From Caldifarciminota bacterium (GTDB lineage: Bacteria; Hydrothermota; UBA3073; JACQXS01; JAGMCI01): a DNA stretch of 64,000 nucleotides. A model generated the notes under the pieces. The model saw nothing but the letters and a program-made list of their open reading frames with translations. It was not told the origin of the DNA and did not search any database. Both the position numbers and the translations under genes were made by a program. Shown piece after piece: positions 1 to 8,250 of this stretch; positions within the stretch are counted from its first letter, which is position 1; each line of letters starts with the position of its first letter. The stretch is from NCBI GenBank assembly GCA_023129325.1, contig JAGMCI010000011.1, positions 1 through 64,000 on the forward strand. The letters run 5' to 3'.

Positions 1-2729
1 GTGAACATTATTGCAAATGGGTGAACAAAGGACTCAAATTGGGCAGCCATTACCATATATACAAGGATTAAGGCAAGAATGAATGCAATACCTAAAGTTA
101 TAAAAGTTTCTTTCATCTCTTTATATTCACCGCCAAATTCTATAGAATAGCCTGATGGGAGGGTCTTCTTTATTGACTCAATCTTTTTCGCAATATCCTT
201 TACAACACTTCCTAAATCTCTTCGCTCAATATTTGCTGTGACCGAGACTTTCCTGTTTTGCTCTTCTCTTTCAATTCTCACAGGTCCTTCAGTTAAAACT
301 ATCTCTGCAACTTGTTTTAAGAGAATACTTGTGCCAACCTGCCTCGCCGTCTCCGTCCCGCTTCGCTTGTCGGAGCGGGGCAGGAAGGAAGGAGTCATAA
401 TAGGAATATTTTCAAGAGACTTTATATCTTTTACATCCTCATTTCTGAATTCTACTAATATGTTTACTTCTTCTCCCTTTTCCCTGAATTTTGAAGCAGC
501 CATACCTTGAATAGCAGTCCTGACTTCTTGCCCTATTTGATGCACAGTTAGCCCAAATAGAGCTGCTTTCTCTTTATCAATCCTTATTTGTAATTCTGGC
601 TTCCCATGCCTCAAGGATGTGTCTATGTCCTTTATGCCTTTTACATCTTTTATTCGGGATGCTATTTGTTCGGAGATTCTTTTAAGGATAGACAAATCTT
701 TGCCAAAAATCTTTACATTTATTGGAGGTCCGCCCTTGCCTCCAAACATTTGCCCACTTGCATCAACAAATTCTATAGTTGCTCCTTCTATATGAGGAAT
801 CTTCTTTCTTATTTCCTCTACAATCTTTTGGACAGACCTTTTACGAGCGTTTCTTTCAACCAACTTTCCCATCACCTGAGCCTGATTTACTCCAGGGCTC
901 ACTGACCCGTATGCCACATCATATTGTGTTGCCTCACTGAGTCCTATCCAGGTACTTGTAATTTCTACTTCCGGAATATCATTAAGAATATCCTCAAATT
1001 GGGAGGCAACTCTATTTGTCTCTTCAAGAGAAGTTCCCACAGGCATTGTGACAGTTATCGATAAGAAAGGTATATCCATCTTGGGCATAAATTCTGTGCC
1101 CACAAGGGGAATTAGGCACAATGTAATAATGAATATCATAACTGTTATTAAAAGCGTTTTTCTTCTGTGGGTAAGAGCATATTGCAGAAATCTTCCATAT
1201 TTTTCTCTAAAGCTATTAAAAAATATATCAAATTTTCCCTGTTGCGAGGTTTCGCCTCTCTTTTTAAATAATGTGGATGCAAGCATAGGGACTAAGGTAA
1301 AAGCTATAAATAGAGAGGCAAAGAGGGCAAAGGATATTGTAAGGGCAAGGCTTCTTGATAATCTGCCTGCAATGCCAGCAGAAAAGATAAGGGGAATAAA
1401 CACAGAGACAGTAGTAAGTGTTGAGGCTGTAATTGCCATTCCAACTTCTGTTGTCCCCTGTATTGCTGCATCCTTTCTCTTGCTTCCTTCTTCCATTTTC
1501 CGATATATGTTTTCAATCACTACTATAGAATTATCAACTAACATTCCAACCCCAAGGGCTATTCCTGCAAGAGTCATCATGTTAAGGGTATAACCAGCAA
1601 AGTAAATGGCTATGAAGGTTGTGATAATTGAAAATGGTATAGCAAGAGCAATAGTTAAAGTTGGCCTCCAGTTTCTTAAGAAAAAGAATATGAATAAAAT
1701 AGCGAGGATGCCTCCCCAGAGAGCGGTTTCTCCTGTCCTTTTACTTATTTTCTTTATCATATCTCCTTGGTCAAAAAACAAATGAAGTTGTATATTGTGG
1801 GGAAGGATAGCTTTAATCTTCTGAAGTTCTTTATTTATTTTGTTAGAAATTATTACAGTATTTGCTCCAGCTTGTTTTGTTATGAACACTATAATACTTT
1901 CTTTGCCCTGAGTCCTTCCATAACTTCTAATTTCTTTATGGGTATCTTTTAGTTCTGCGATATCTTTGAGGCGTATAGGAACCCCATCTTTACTACTTAT
2001 TATTGTATTCCCTATCTCATCAATATTTTCATACTCACCCACTATCCTTATTGAATATTCTTTATATCCTTTGACAATATGCCCTGCACTAAAGTTTAAA
2101 TTTGCTGCCCGCAGTGCTGATACAACTTGAGAAAGCCCAATATTATAGGAGACAAGTTTTACTTTATCAATGGATATATTTATCTCTCTCTTTTGCCCTC
2201 CCATTAGCATACAGGATGCTACTCCATCTATTCTTTCTATTCTATCTTTTACCCTATCTTCAAGGACTTTGCGAAGTTCTCTTATACCACACTCGCCCGT
2301 AGCGCCATAAAATACAACAGGCATCATAGAGAGGTCAAATTTAAGGACTAAAGGGGTTGAAACATCTTCAGGAAGCCACTCCTTAATGAGACCAATCCTA
2401 TCCCTGATGTCCTGGGCAGCAAAGTCAAGGTTAGTTCCCCACTCAAATTCTACGATTACCACCGAGACTCCTTCTTCTGAACTTGAGTTCACAGACTTCA
2501 CACCGCTTATCATTGAGACTGATTCTTCTACTGGTCTTGTAACCTGTTCTTCTATCTCCTGAGAAGCCACACCTGGATAGGTCGTCATCACACTTACAAC
2601 AGGGTATTCAATATCTGGAAGAAGGTCAAGTCCAAGTTTGCTCAACGATATGAATCCCAAAAGGACTATTATTAAAACCATCATAGTAATAGTAACCCTT
2701 CTATTTACAGAAAATTTAATTAAGTTCAT
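1..2729 (-). CDS. RND efflux permease, HAE1/AcrB-like (C-terminus outside window)
   Basis: Inner-membrane proton-driven pump of a tripartite efflux system. About 909 codons are visible and the C-terminal end lies beyond the left edge. The N-terminus MNLIKFSVNRRVTIT followed by a hydrophobic segment is typical of the family. A TM4-type motif GVGMLVDNSIVVIEN is present; the canonical Asp-Asp pair is Asp-Asn here, a variant I have seen in HAE1-like pumps. The ATG at 2729 overlaps the adaptor stop codon as ATGA, so translation is probably coupled. A GC-rich palindrome at 339-395 is read in frame and adds about 18 residues to the second periplasmic region, between IPIMTPS and ILLKQVAEIVL. Substrate cannot be told from sequence. 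Confidence 0.93.
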   Translation of the reverse strand, partial: MNLIKFSVNRRVTITMMVLIIVLLGFISLSKLGLDLLPDIEYPVVSVMTTYPGVASQEIEEQVTRPVEESVSMISGVKSVNSSSEEGVSVVIVEFEWGTNLDFAAQDIRDRIGLIKEWLPEDVSTPLVLKFDLSMMPVVFYGATGECGIRELRKVLEDRVKDRIERIDGVASCMLMGGQKREINISIDKVKLVSYNIGLSQVVSALRAANLNFSAGHIVKGYKEYSIRIVGEYENIDEIGNTIISSKDGVPIRLKDIAELKDTHKEIRSYGRTQGKESIIVFITKQAGANTVIISNKINKELQKIKAILPHNIQLHLFFDQGDMIKKISKRTGETALWGGILAILFIFFFLRNWRPTLTIALAIPFSIITTFIAIYFAGYTLNMMTLAGIALGVGMLVDNSIVVIENIYRKMEEGSKRKDAAIQGTTEVGMAITASTLTTVSVFIPLIFSAGIAGRLSRSLALTISFALFASLFIAFTLVPMLASTLFKKRGETSQQGKFDIFFNSFREKYGRFLQYALTHRRKTLLITVMIFIITLCLIPLVGTEFMPKMDIPFLSITVTMPVGTSLEETNRVASQFEDILNDIPEVEITSTWIGLSEATQYDVAYGSVSPGVNQAQVMGKLVERNARKRSVQKIVEEIRKKIPHIEGATIEFVDASGQMFGGKGGPPINVKIFGKDLSILKRISEQIASRIKDVKGIKDIDTSLRHGKPELQIRIDKEKAALFGLTVHQIGQEVRTAIQGMAASKFREKGEEVNILVEFRNEDVKDIKSLENIPIMTPSFLPRSDKRSGTETARQVGTSILLKQVAEIVLTEGPVRIEREEQNRKVSVTANIERRDLGSVVKDIAKKIESIKKTLPSGYSIEFGGEYKEMKETFITLGIAFILALILVYMVMAAQFESFVHPFAIMF
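339..395. repeat. GC-rich palindromic insert inside the RND gene
   Basis: A GC-rich, self-complementary stretch in an AT-rich gene. On the minus strand it reads in frame through residues such as PRSDKRSGTET. It resembles the palindromes at 14923-14975 and 42170-42228. The reading frame stays open on both sides. Confidence 0.75.
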
Positions 2730-3613
2730 TGTTCTTTTACTTTTGCTCCATCCCGGAGTCCATAATTACCTAAAGTAATTACCTTTTCTCCTATTTTTAA
2801 TCCTTTTAATATTTCAATAGAACCCTCATTTTCGATACCGGTCTCAACTTCCCGCATCTCCGCACAATCTTCTTTTACGACAAAAAGGACTCTTTTACCA
2901 TTTTTTTGAATAACCGTTTTTTCAGGAACTACAATAGTATTGATATGCTTTTCTATTATTAGTTCCACTCTTGCAAACATTCCTGGTTTTAAAAGATGTC
3001 CTGGATTTGGTACAATAATTTCTCCGGGAGATGTCTTTGTCATAGGATTTACAAACGGAGAAAGGCCTTCCAATTTGCCCAAAAACTTTTTATCTGGAAA
3101 GATATCCACCGTTATAACTGCTGATTGCCCTTTATGAACTTTAGGCAAGTCCTTTTCTGGTATCTGAATTTTTACCTTTACTTTGTTGAGTTTAGCTATC
3201 GTTGCCACTGGAATCTGGGGCGATACCATAGCTCCTTTATCAAGAAATAACATCCCAACAGTTCCTGATATTGGCGATGTAATCTTTGCTGGTTTAAATT
3301 CCATTCCTTTAATAGACCTGTCTACAAGAGCAATTACCTGTCCCTTTTTAATAATATCCCCTTCTTTAACTAAATATTTAATCAATCTGCCAGTCTCTTC
3401 AATAGGATAAATATTTACTTGTTCCTTGCCTACGATGTTTCCCGTATAAGATAGAGTTTGGGCAATATCACCCCTTTTAACCTCTTCTATAACTACCTCA
3501 GTAGGAACCTCAACAATAGACTTTACAGTTTCTTTTGTCTTAAATTTTTGAATAATACGAAAGACAATAATTCCTACAATTACAATTATTACAATCCATC
3601 CAATCTTTTTCAT
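2726..3613 (-). CDS. RND periplasmic adaptor (HlyD/AcrA-type membrane fusion protein)
   Basis: Bridges the inner-membrane pump and the TolC channel. It has 295 residues. Residues 4-20 form a hydrophobic N-terminal anchor (IGWIVIIVIVGIIVFRI). A biotinyl-lipoyl-like half follows (GRLIKYLVKEGDIIKKGQV), then a second one (KITSPISGTVG), a beta-barrel region, and a C-terminal membrane-proximal domain ending GNYGLRDGAKVKEQ. The fold order matches the MFP family and the length is on the short side. It lies between tolC and the RND gene and its TGA overlaps the next ATG. Confidence 0.93.
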   Translation of the reverse strand: MKKIGWIVIIVIVGIIVFRIIQKFKTKETVKSIVEVPTEVVIEEVKRGDIAQTLSYTGNIVGKEQVNIYPIEETGRLIKYLVKEGDIIKKGQVIALVDRSIKGMEFKPAKITSPISGTVGMLFLDKGAMVSPQIPVATIAKLNKVKVKIQIPEKDLPKVHKGQSAVITVDIFPDKKFLGKLEGLSPFVNPMTKTSPGEIIVPNPGHLLKPGMFARVELIIEKHINTIVVPEKTVIQKNGKRVLFVVKEDCAEMREVETGIENEGSIEILKGLKIGEKVITLGNYGLRDGAKVKEQ

Positions 3614-3629
3614 TTCACCCCCCTTATGT

Positions 3630-3765
3630 AGTAGGCAGTAGGAAGTAAGCAGTAGGCAGTATTAAGGACAAAATTTGTCTGGTTGAGCAATCATCTGTTC
3701 TGTGCCATAGTTATTTTCCTAATTTACTCCATACTACTTACTGCTTACTACTTACTATTTCTCCC
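3630..3765. repeat. Inverted arrays of a 7-bp unit (AGTAAGC/AGTAGGC)
   Basis: Around 3632-3662 the plus strand carries repeated AGTAGGC/AGTAAGC-like heptamers. Around 3727-3762 the same heptamers occur in inverse orientation (ACTACTTACTGCTTACT). The two arms enclose about 65 bp between tolC and the adaptor gene, and the right arm runs into the tolC 3' end. A half-array in the right-arm orientation also lies at 5238-5276. Confidence 0.6.
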
Positions 3766-5235
3766 TGTTGCCTTTTCCAATCCTGCTTTTGCTATCAAAT
3801 AGTCTGATAATGATTGAAGCCAATTTGTTTTTGCTTTTGTTAAAGCAAGTTGTGTATCCATTACTTCAAGACTCGTAGCGAGACCCTGTTTATATCTTTT
3901 ATCTACAATTGATAATGCCTCTTTAGCTTGAGCAATGTTCTTTTCTTGGGATTCTACAATCCTTTTTGACTCTTCGAGTTGAAGATATGCCATCCTTACT
4001 TCTAATTCTATCGCATCTTTTAGTAAATTAAGTCCATGCTCTGCTTGAGAGACCCTTGCATTTGCTTGCCGTATTTTGCCGAGAGTTTCAAAGCCAGTAA
4101 GTAAAGGGAATTGCAAGGCGAGAGTTACATTCCAATCCGTTCCCCACTCGTTCTCAAAATATAACGGCTTCTTGTAATCATAATTTGCAATAAATGCAAG
4201 GTTTGGAAAGTTTGCCCTCTTTGCGATTGAGAGTGCTTTAAGTGTCATATTCTTCCTTAATTGAAGAGATTTAATCTCCGGACGATTGGCTTTTGCATCT
4301 TTTATACACTTTTGTAGGGGTGTATTGCGATACGCCCCTACTCTCAATTCTCCTTTTAGTTTAATAATCGTATCTTGAGATAATCCAAGAAGTGTCTTAA
4401 TGCCTATCTTTGCAATCTCTAAACCATTTTTTGCCTTAATTACTTGTGGCTCCATATTAGCAAGCTGGACTTTGGCTCTGAGTAAATCAAATTTTGATGC
4501 AAGCCCAGCATTGTATCGTTTCTCTACAACTTTAACATGTCTTTTTGTTTGTGTGTATGCATCAGAAGTCAGTTTTATAAGTTCATTCAAGACCAGAATT
4601 CCATAAAACGATTTTGTGACATTAAAAACTAACTCATTTTTCTGTTTTCTAAAATCTTCTCTTTCTGCCTCGAAGTTTAACTTTGAAATTTGATATGCAT
4701 TTAAAATCTTACCCCAGGTAAATAGCGGTTGTTGCAACGATGCTCTACTTAAATAATTTTCTTCCTCCCCCATCCTGAATGCCATAGTATCTATGCCCAC
4801 AACGCCAGGCACAATAGTATAGCCAGTTGGAATTCCAAGGGTATTAAATACTGGCACTTGTAACTCTCCATATTCTGGTGCTGCCATTTCAAGGGAAGGT
4901 AATTTTGCAAGTCTCGTATAACTTCCTTGAATATTTATTTTGGGTAAGAATCCAGACCTCCCAATTATAACACCTGCTTCTGCTTCCGTTATCTTGTTCC
5001 TTGCAACAAGGATACCTTCATTATGTTCCAATGCTCTCTCAATCGCTTCATCAAGTGTAATGGTTAAGGGAAATCCCAATCCGCCTAAGGCGGAACAAAT
5101 CTCAAAATTCAAACAAATTCCAAATATCAAATTCCAAATTATAAACTGTTTGTGTTTTGGGGCTTGGAATTTGAATATTGTTTGTAATTTGGTGCTTAGA
5201 ATTTGGAACTTATTCATTATTCGGATTTTTCTCAT
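3748..5235 (-). CDS. TolC-family outer-membrane efflux channel
   Basis: Outer-membrane component of the tripartite pump. The ORF is 495 residues. Two outer-membrane efflux repeats are visible, each starting with the typical amphipathic helix (LTITLDEAIERALEHNEG, then later GLATSLEVMDTQLALTKAK). Family similarity begins only near residue 57. The first 50 or so residues, including a hydrophobic stretch IIWNLIFGICLNFEI, are encoded by an AATTCCAAA-type inverted repeat and a small GC palindrome (see 5085-5217). They may act as an unusual signal peptide. Start is uncertain: Met at 5235 or 5217, with no clear Shine-Dalgarno. It lies 20 bp after tetR. Confidence 0.9.
   Translation of the reverse strand: MRKIRIMNKFQILSTKLQTIFKFQAPKHKQFIIWNLIFGICLNFEICSALGGLGFPLTITLDEAIERALEHNEGILVARNKITEAEAGVIIGRSGFLPKINIQGSYTRLAKLPSLEMAAPEYGELQVPVFNTLGIPTGYTIVPGVVGIDTMAFRMGEEENYLSRASLQQPLFTWGKILNAYQISKLNFEAEREDFRKQKNELVFNVTKSFYGILVLNELIKLTSDAYTQTKRHVKVVEKRYNAGLASKFDLLRAKVQLANMEPQVIKAKNGLEIAKIGIKTLLGLSQDTIIKLKGELRVGAYRNTPLQKCIKDAKANRPEIKSLQLRKNMTLKALSIAKRANFPNLAFIANYDYKKPLYFENEWGTDWNVTLALQFPLLTGFETLGKIRQANARVSQAEHGLNLLKDAIELEVRMAYLQLEESKRIVESQEKNIAQAKEALSIVDKRYKQGLATSLEVMDTQLALTKAKTNWLQSLSDYLIAKAGLEKATGRNSK
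5085..5217. repeat. AATTCCAAA-type inverted repeat plus small palindrome, coding for the TolC N-terminus
   Basis: The palindrome TCCGCCTAAGGCGGA lies at about 5086-5100. Next to it are degenerate units such as CAAATTCCAAAT in one orientation (5100-5145) and ATTTGGAATTTG-like units in the other (5160-5215). The whole stretch is open in the tolC frame. Confidence 0.65.
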
Positions 5236-5254
5236 TGTATCTACTTACTCCTTG

Positions 5255-5899
5255 CTACCCACTGCTTACTGTCCGTGCCCTTGCTCCCTCCAAAAATATA
5301 GTCGTTGTTATTTTAGCGGTTTGTTTAAGAGGTTCTTTCTCTTTTCTCATAATCCATTCACCGATAGTTGAACTGATTAAACCTAAAAGGATGCGTGATA
5401 GAACTATTGGCTCAATTTTCTTAAGCACTCCTGTTCTCACTCCTTCTTCCATAATTTTGGCTATAAAATTCACTCCCTCTTGATATTTAGGTATAACTCT
5501 TTTCTTTATTTCTGGATGTCTCTTTCTTGTAAAACCACCGCGCTCTGGAGTGAATATACAAAAGAAATCCCTGTTTTTCTCAGCATATTCTAAGATTTTT
5601 TGAATTTCTTTTTTAATCTTTTCAATTGGGGAAATAGAACTTTCAACTACACTCTTAGTTATCATTGAGAGTTCATCAAGCCCTTTTTCTATCAGGCTAA
5701 GGAACAAGTCATCTTTGTTTTTAAAATAACTATATATCGTACCCTTTGAAAACTCTGCCATCCTTGCAATATCATCCATCTTTGCGGCATCAAAACCATG
5801 CTCTGCAAAAACCTTCTTCGCTGCCTCTAAAATCGCTAATTTTCTTACCTCACGCTCTCGCTCTTTTCTCTTTAACTGACCAGTCATTTTATGACCCAT
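5255..5899 (-). CDS. TetR/AcrR-family transcriptional regulator
   Basis: Probable local repressor of the efflux operon that follows. It has 214 residues. The N-terminal TetR helix-turn-helix is clear (MDDIARMAEFSKGTIYSYFKNKDDLF, residues about 41-66, quoted here in two overlapping parts), followed by a helical ligand-binding domain with no recognisable ligand signature. The start at 5899 is supported by a consensus promoter ending 7 nt upstream. It heads the operon tetR-tolC-adaptor-RND, a common arrangement for drug or solvent efflux controlled by its own repressor. Confidence 0.92.
   Translation of the reverse strand: MGHKMTGQLKRKEREREVRKLAILEAAKKVFAEHGFDAAKMDDIARMAEFSKGTIYSYFKNKDDLFLSLIEKGLDELSMITKSVVESSISPIEKIKKEIQKILEYAEKNRDFFCIFTPERGGFTRKRHPEIKKRVIPKYQEGVNFIAKIMEEGVRTGVLKKIEPIVLSRILLGLISSTIGEWIMRKEKEPLKQTAKITTTIFLEGARARTVSSG
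5883..5895. promoter_or_regulatory. Possible TetR operator GTCATTTTATGAC
   Basis: A perfect 13-bp palindrome (5-bp arms, 3-bp centre) overlaps codons 2-6 of tetR, just downstream of its promoter. The position suits autorepression. Assignment is inference. Confidence 0.35.
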
Positions 5900-5906
5900 T
5901 GGTTAA

Positions 5907-5934
5907 ATTATATTTAAAAAAAATAATTTGTCAA
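5907..5934 (-). promoter_or_regulatory. Sigma-70-type promoter of the efflux operon
   Basis: On the minus strand TTGACA (5934-5929), 16-bp spacer, TATAAT (5912-5907). Both hexamers are perfect. The start codon follows 7 nt later, so the mRNA should be leaderless or nearly so. Confidence 0.8.
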
Positions 5935-5945
5935 GGAAAAAAATG

Positions 5946-6177
5946 ATTTAACCACAGAGGTAACAGAGAAAAGTCATAACCTTTGGGTTGTGTAAGTTAC
6001 TGAAAACGAAGGGCTTACAAAAAATAAGAGGGTTAAGTGATTAAAGCATAAATCACAAAGTTAACATCAGATTTCAGTTATTTAATGACTTACTGACTTA
6101 ATTACTTAATGACCCATTTTTAAAATCAAGATGGTATGTTCTGTGATTTTCCGTGGCTTATCTTGTGCAATCAGGGG
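5946..6177. repeat. Intergenic repeat region; copy A of a ~190-bp dispersed repeat
   Basis: No gene seen. It starts with an ACCACAGAGG-type unit at about 5950. From about 5985 to 6177 it aligns by eye with 8060-8250: shared blocks include GAAGGGCTTACAAAAA / AAAGGGCTTATAAAAA, GATTAAAG-ATAAATC and a GTG-AATCAG-GG-TA end. Both copies sit directly 3' of minus-strand genes. Confidence 0.6.
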
Positions 6178-6957
6178 TTAAAAAATTGGTTTTGAAAGCT
6201 GCCAGAAGTGGTTAAATGCATCCTTTAAAGTAATTGCAAGATTCGGATGCTTGATTAGCATTGAAGTGTGAAGTTCCCTGCCAGATACAGGGTCCTCAAG
6301 TGCATAAAGAACTGAAAATTTGTCAAATATGGCAAGTTTCATTGGAAGGTTGTCAATAATCCTTGATTCTTCACCTGCTTTATGTAATTCCTTAATATCC
6401 TCTTTTAAAGCCCCAATATTCTCAGAGCTGCACTCATAAATTGCAAGTTTCTTTATCCCCCTCTTTAGAGCTTTGACCTCATATCTATTTTCCTCAGGTC
6501 CTAAAACATAAGGAGGCTTTACCCAAGCTAATAACTCTTTTTTACACCCACTTACAAGTTCAATAAACCTTTGCTTTAAGTAAGAAGGGTCTCTGATGAA
6601 TTCAACATACCTGAGTGGGTCTTCAGCCCCAGCTTTATACATTGGACTCAGCTTTTCTATTAAAATCTCCGTAAGTTTTCCCTTCTCTTCCTGCTCTCTC
6701 TCTTGTCTTATAAGCAAATTCTTAAATCCAGTAGCTGGAGGAACTGCTCTAAATCTCCTGACTTTCCCTTGCTCACAAATGCAAAGCCCTTTTTCAACAA
6801 GAGATTCTAAAACAGGATAACTCTTTTGCCTTGGAATGCCAGATACCACCGAGAGTTCAGAGGCAGTATAACTTTCTCTGCCAAGTAATGTAAAATAGGC
6901 TTTTGCCTCATTTAATGTAAGTCCCGTTCTTTGTAAATCTGAAATAATTTCTCTCAT
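6178..6957 (-). CDS. TrmB-like transcriptional regulator
   Basis: Winged-helix regulator of the TrmB family, common in archaea and some bacteria and often tied to sugar uptake. It has 259 residues from this start. The N-terminal HTH is LTLNEAKAYFTLLGRESYT...SGIPRQKSYPVLESLVEKG, followed by a C-terminal effector region (LLAWVKPPYVLG, MLIKHPNLAITL). An upstream in-frame TTG at 6993 lies in the -35 box, so I place the start at ATG 6957 (MREIISDL), 7 nt after a -10 box. It stands alone, so its target is unknown; it may act on itself or on distant genes. Confidence 0.82.
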   Translation of the reverse strand: MREIISDLQRTGLTLNEAKAYFTLLGRESYTASELSVVSGIPRQKSYPVLESLVEKGLCICEQGKVRRFRAVPPATGFKNLLIRQEREQEEKGKLTEILIEKLSPMYKAGAEDPLRYVEFIRDPSYLKQRFIELVSGCKKELLAWVKPPYVLGPEENRYEVKALKRGIKKLAIYECSSENIGALKEDIKELHKAGEESRIIDNLPMKLAIFDKFSVLYALEDPVSGRELHTSMLIKHPNLAITLKDAFNHFWQLSKPIF

Positions 6958-6964
6958 CTTTAAA

Positions 6965-6993
6965 ATCATATTAAAAAGCTGCAAAAAAGTCAA
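6965..6993 (-). promoter_or_regulatory. Promoter of the TrmB-like gene
   Basis: Minus strand TTGACT (6993-6988), 17-bp spacer, TATGAT (6970-6965). ATG follows after 7 nt. This decides against the upstream TTG start, which lies inside the promoter. Confidence 0.65.
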
Positions 6994-7043
6994 GAAAATC
7001 TTTCTGATGCCCTGAATAAAATAAAGGGCTGATGATTAGATTT

Positions 7044-7118
7044 TTCCTGTCCCGTTCAACGGGATGACCCTGAGCTTGCCCGCTTCGCCAAAGCTTCAGC
7101 GAGGCGAGCCGAAGGGTC
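7044..7118. repeat. GC-rich palindromic repeats in intergenic DNA
   Basis: TCCCGTTCAACGGGA at about 7049-7063, followed by GACCCTGAGC...GCCGAAGGGTC, a long imperfect inverted repeat. A related GACCCT/AGGGTC block occurs at 12195-12245. The intergenic stretch 6994-7166 holds nothing else apart from the terminator. Confidence 0.65.
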
Positions 7119-7148
7119 AAAAAAAGGAGGTCATTTAGACCTCCTTCT
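7119..7148 (-). terminator. Rho-independent terminator of the DUF4382 lipoprotein gene
   Basis: On the minus strand AAGGAGGTC-TAAAT-GACCTCCTT followed by a T run, 20 nt after the stop codon. A 9-bp stem and T tract are a textbook intrinsic terminator. Confidence 0.85.
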
Positions 7149-7166
7149 CCTGTCCTTATTCGCTTC

Positions 7167-7946
7167 TTAAAACCTTAAGTCACACATTGTCTCTTGCTCT
7201 TTCATTACTGTGACAGACTCTGGCGCAGTCTTAAGAATATTCCCAGCATCGTCAACAATCTCAGCTTTCAACTCATACGAATCCTCGGGAAGGTATAGTT
7301 TATAATACCCGGTCCCTTTTGATATTGTGGAGGTCAGATCAGCACCACTGGATCTCTTAACGCTAACAGCACTCTTTATGCCAATGCCATTCTTATCCAG
7401 CACCTTCCCCGAAACTGTTCCACAGTTTGCCTTCTTGTGTGCATTGAAAGAGGGATTCAGTGAATAGCCACTCTCACCTTTAGTCACTGACTTAGCAACA
7501 TGAAAGTCTGACAGAATCTCAGAAACATTGCCACTTGAGACATCAAACTCAATTACCATATTAGCATCCGGCTCCTGGGTGCTTGGAACATTAAGCGGAT
7601 ATTCTGTCCCCTTAACAACAATCAAATTCTCTCTTGCCACAACAATCCTTATCCCATCGTAACTTCCTATATCTACAGGTATATCAATTGAATCTGTGAC
7701 ACCGTTGATAAGCTCCAGAAAATCACAGGTCTTGCCAACAGGATGAGTGTGCCACACTCCATTTACATCACGCACAGCAACTTCAACTATCCCCATGTAT
7801 ATGTGCTCAACATCCCCAATAGGTGGAGTGTCAAACAGATGTAGTCTTACGCCAGTATCTATAGTTGGCTCCAGAGGATTCTTGGCACAACCAGCAATAA
7901 GAGTGAGAGCGAAAAGGACACTCAATAATCCCTTCAGTTTATACAT
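7167..7946 (-). CDS. Lipoprotein with DUF4382 and carboxypeptidase-regulatory-like domains
   Basis: Probably a surface or periplasmic lipoprotein. It has 259 residues. A signal peptide ends in lipobox LIAGC with Cys at about residue 20. Residues 30-160 match the DUF4382 pattern (VRLHLFDTPP, VEVAVRDVNGVW, YDGIRIVV). Residues 175-259 look like a carboxypeptidase-regulatory Ig-like fold (GTVSGKVLDKNGIGIKSAVV-type start, TGYYKLYLPEDSYELKAE). It has its own promoter, a strong AAAGGAGGT ribosome site and its own terminator, so it is monocistronic. Function of DUF4382 is not known to me. Confidence 0.82.
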   Translation of the reverse strand: MYKLKGLLSVLFALTLIAGCAKNPLEPTIDTGVRLHLFDTPPIGDVEHIYMGIVEVAVRDVNGVWHTHPVGKTCDFLELINGVTDSIDIPVDIGSYDGIRIVVARENLIVVKGTEYPLNVPSTQEPDANMVIEFDVSSGNVSEILSDFHVAKSVTKGESGYSLNPSFNAHKKANCGTVSGKVLDKNGIGIKSAVSVKRSSGADLTSTISKGTGYYKLYLPEDSYELKAEIVDDAGNILKTAPESVTVMKEQETMCDLRF

Positions 7947-7987
7947 ACTTACCTCCTTTCACCACTCTTTGTGGTGTCTCTATAAAT

Positions 7988-8015
7988 AATATAATTGATT
8001 TTCAAGATTTGTCAA
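7988..8015 (-). promoter_or_regulatory. Promoter of the DUF4382 lipoprotein gene
   Basis: Minus strand TTGACA (8015-8010), 16-bp spacer, TATATT (7993-7988). Unlike most promoters here it is followed by a leader of about 35-40 nt with a CACCAC-AAAGA-GTGGTG hairpin and a good Shine-Dalgarno. Confidence 0.65.
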
Positions 8016-8040
8016 GTATTTTCTTGGATTTTTTAATAAA

Positions 8041-8250
8041 AAAATTTATCTTAAGAAGTCTGGGTTATTGAAAATAAAGGGCTTATAAAAACAAGGAGGG
8101 TTTATAATGATTAAAGTATAAATCCTGAGATTTTAAGTCATTAAGTTATTAGGTTATTTTCTTCAATATTTTTAGTGACTTATTTACATAATTACTGTTT
8201 TTTATCTTGTGGAAATCCGTGTAATCAGTGGCTACATTTATTTTTGTGGT
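8041..8250. repeat. Copy B of the ~190-bp dispersed repeat
   Basis: Intergenic stretch without a gene. About 8060-8250 is homologous to 5985-6177 by eye, and its right end carries an AATCCGTGTAATCAGTGGCTA unit of the ACAGAT family. It ends at the stop codon of the peptidase gene. Confidence 0.6.

Noticed and set aside
1048-1593. Plus-strand ORF within the RND region
   Set aside because: It is antisense to the RND permease, which has full family similarity.
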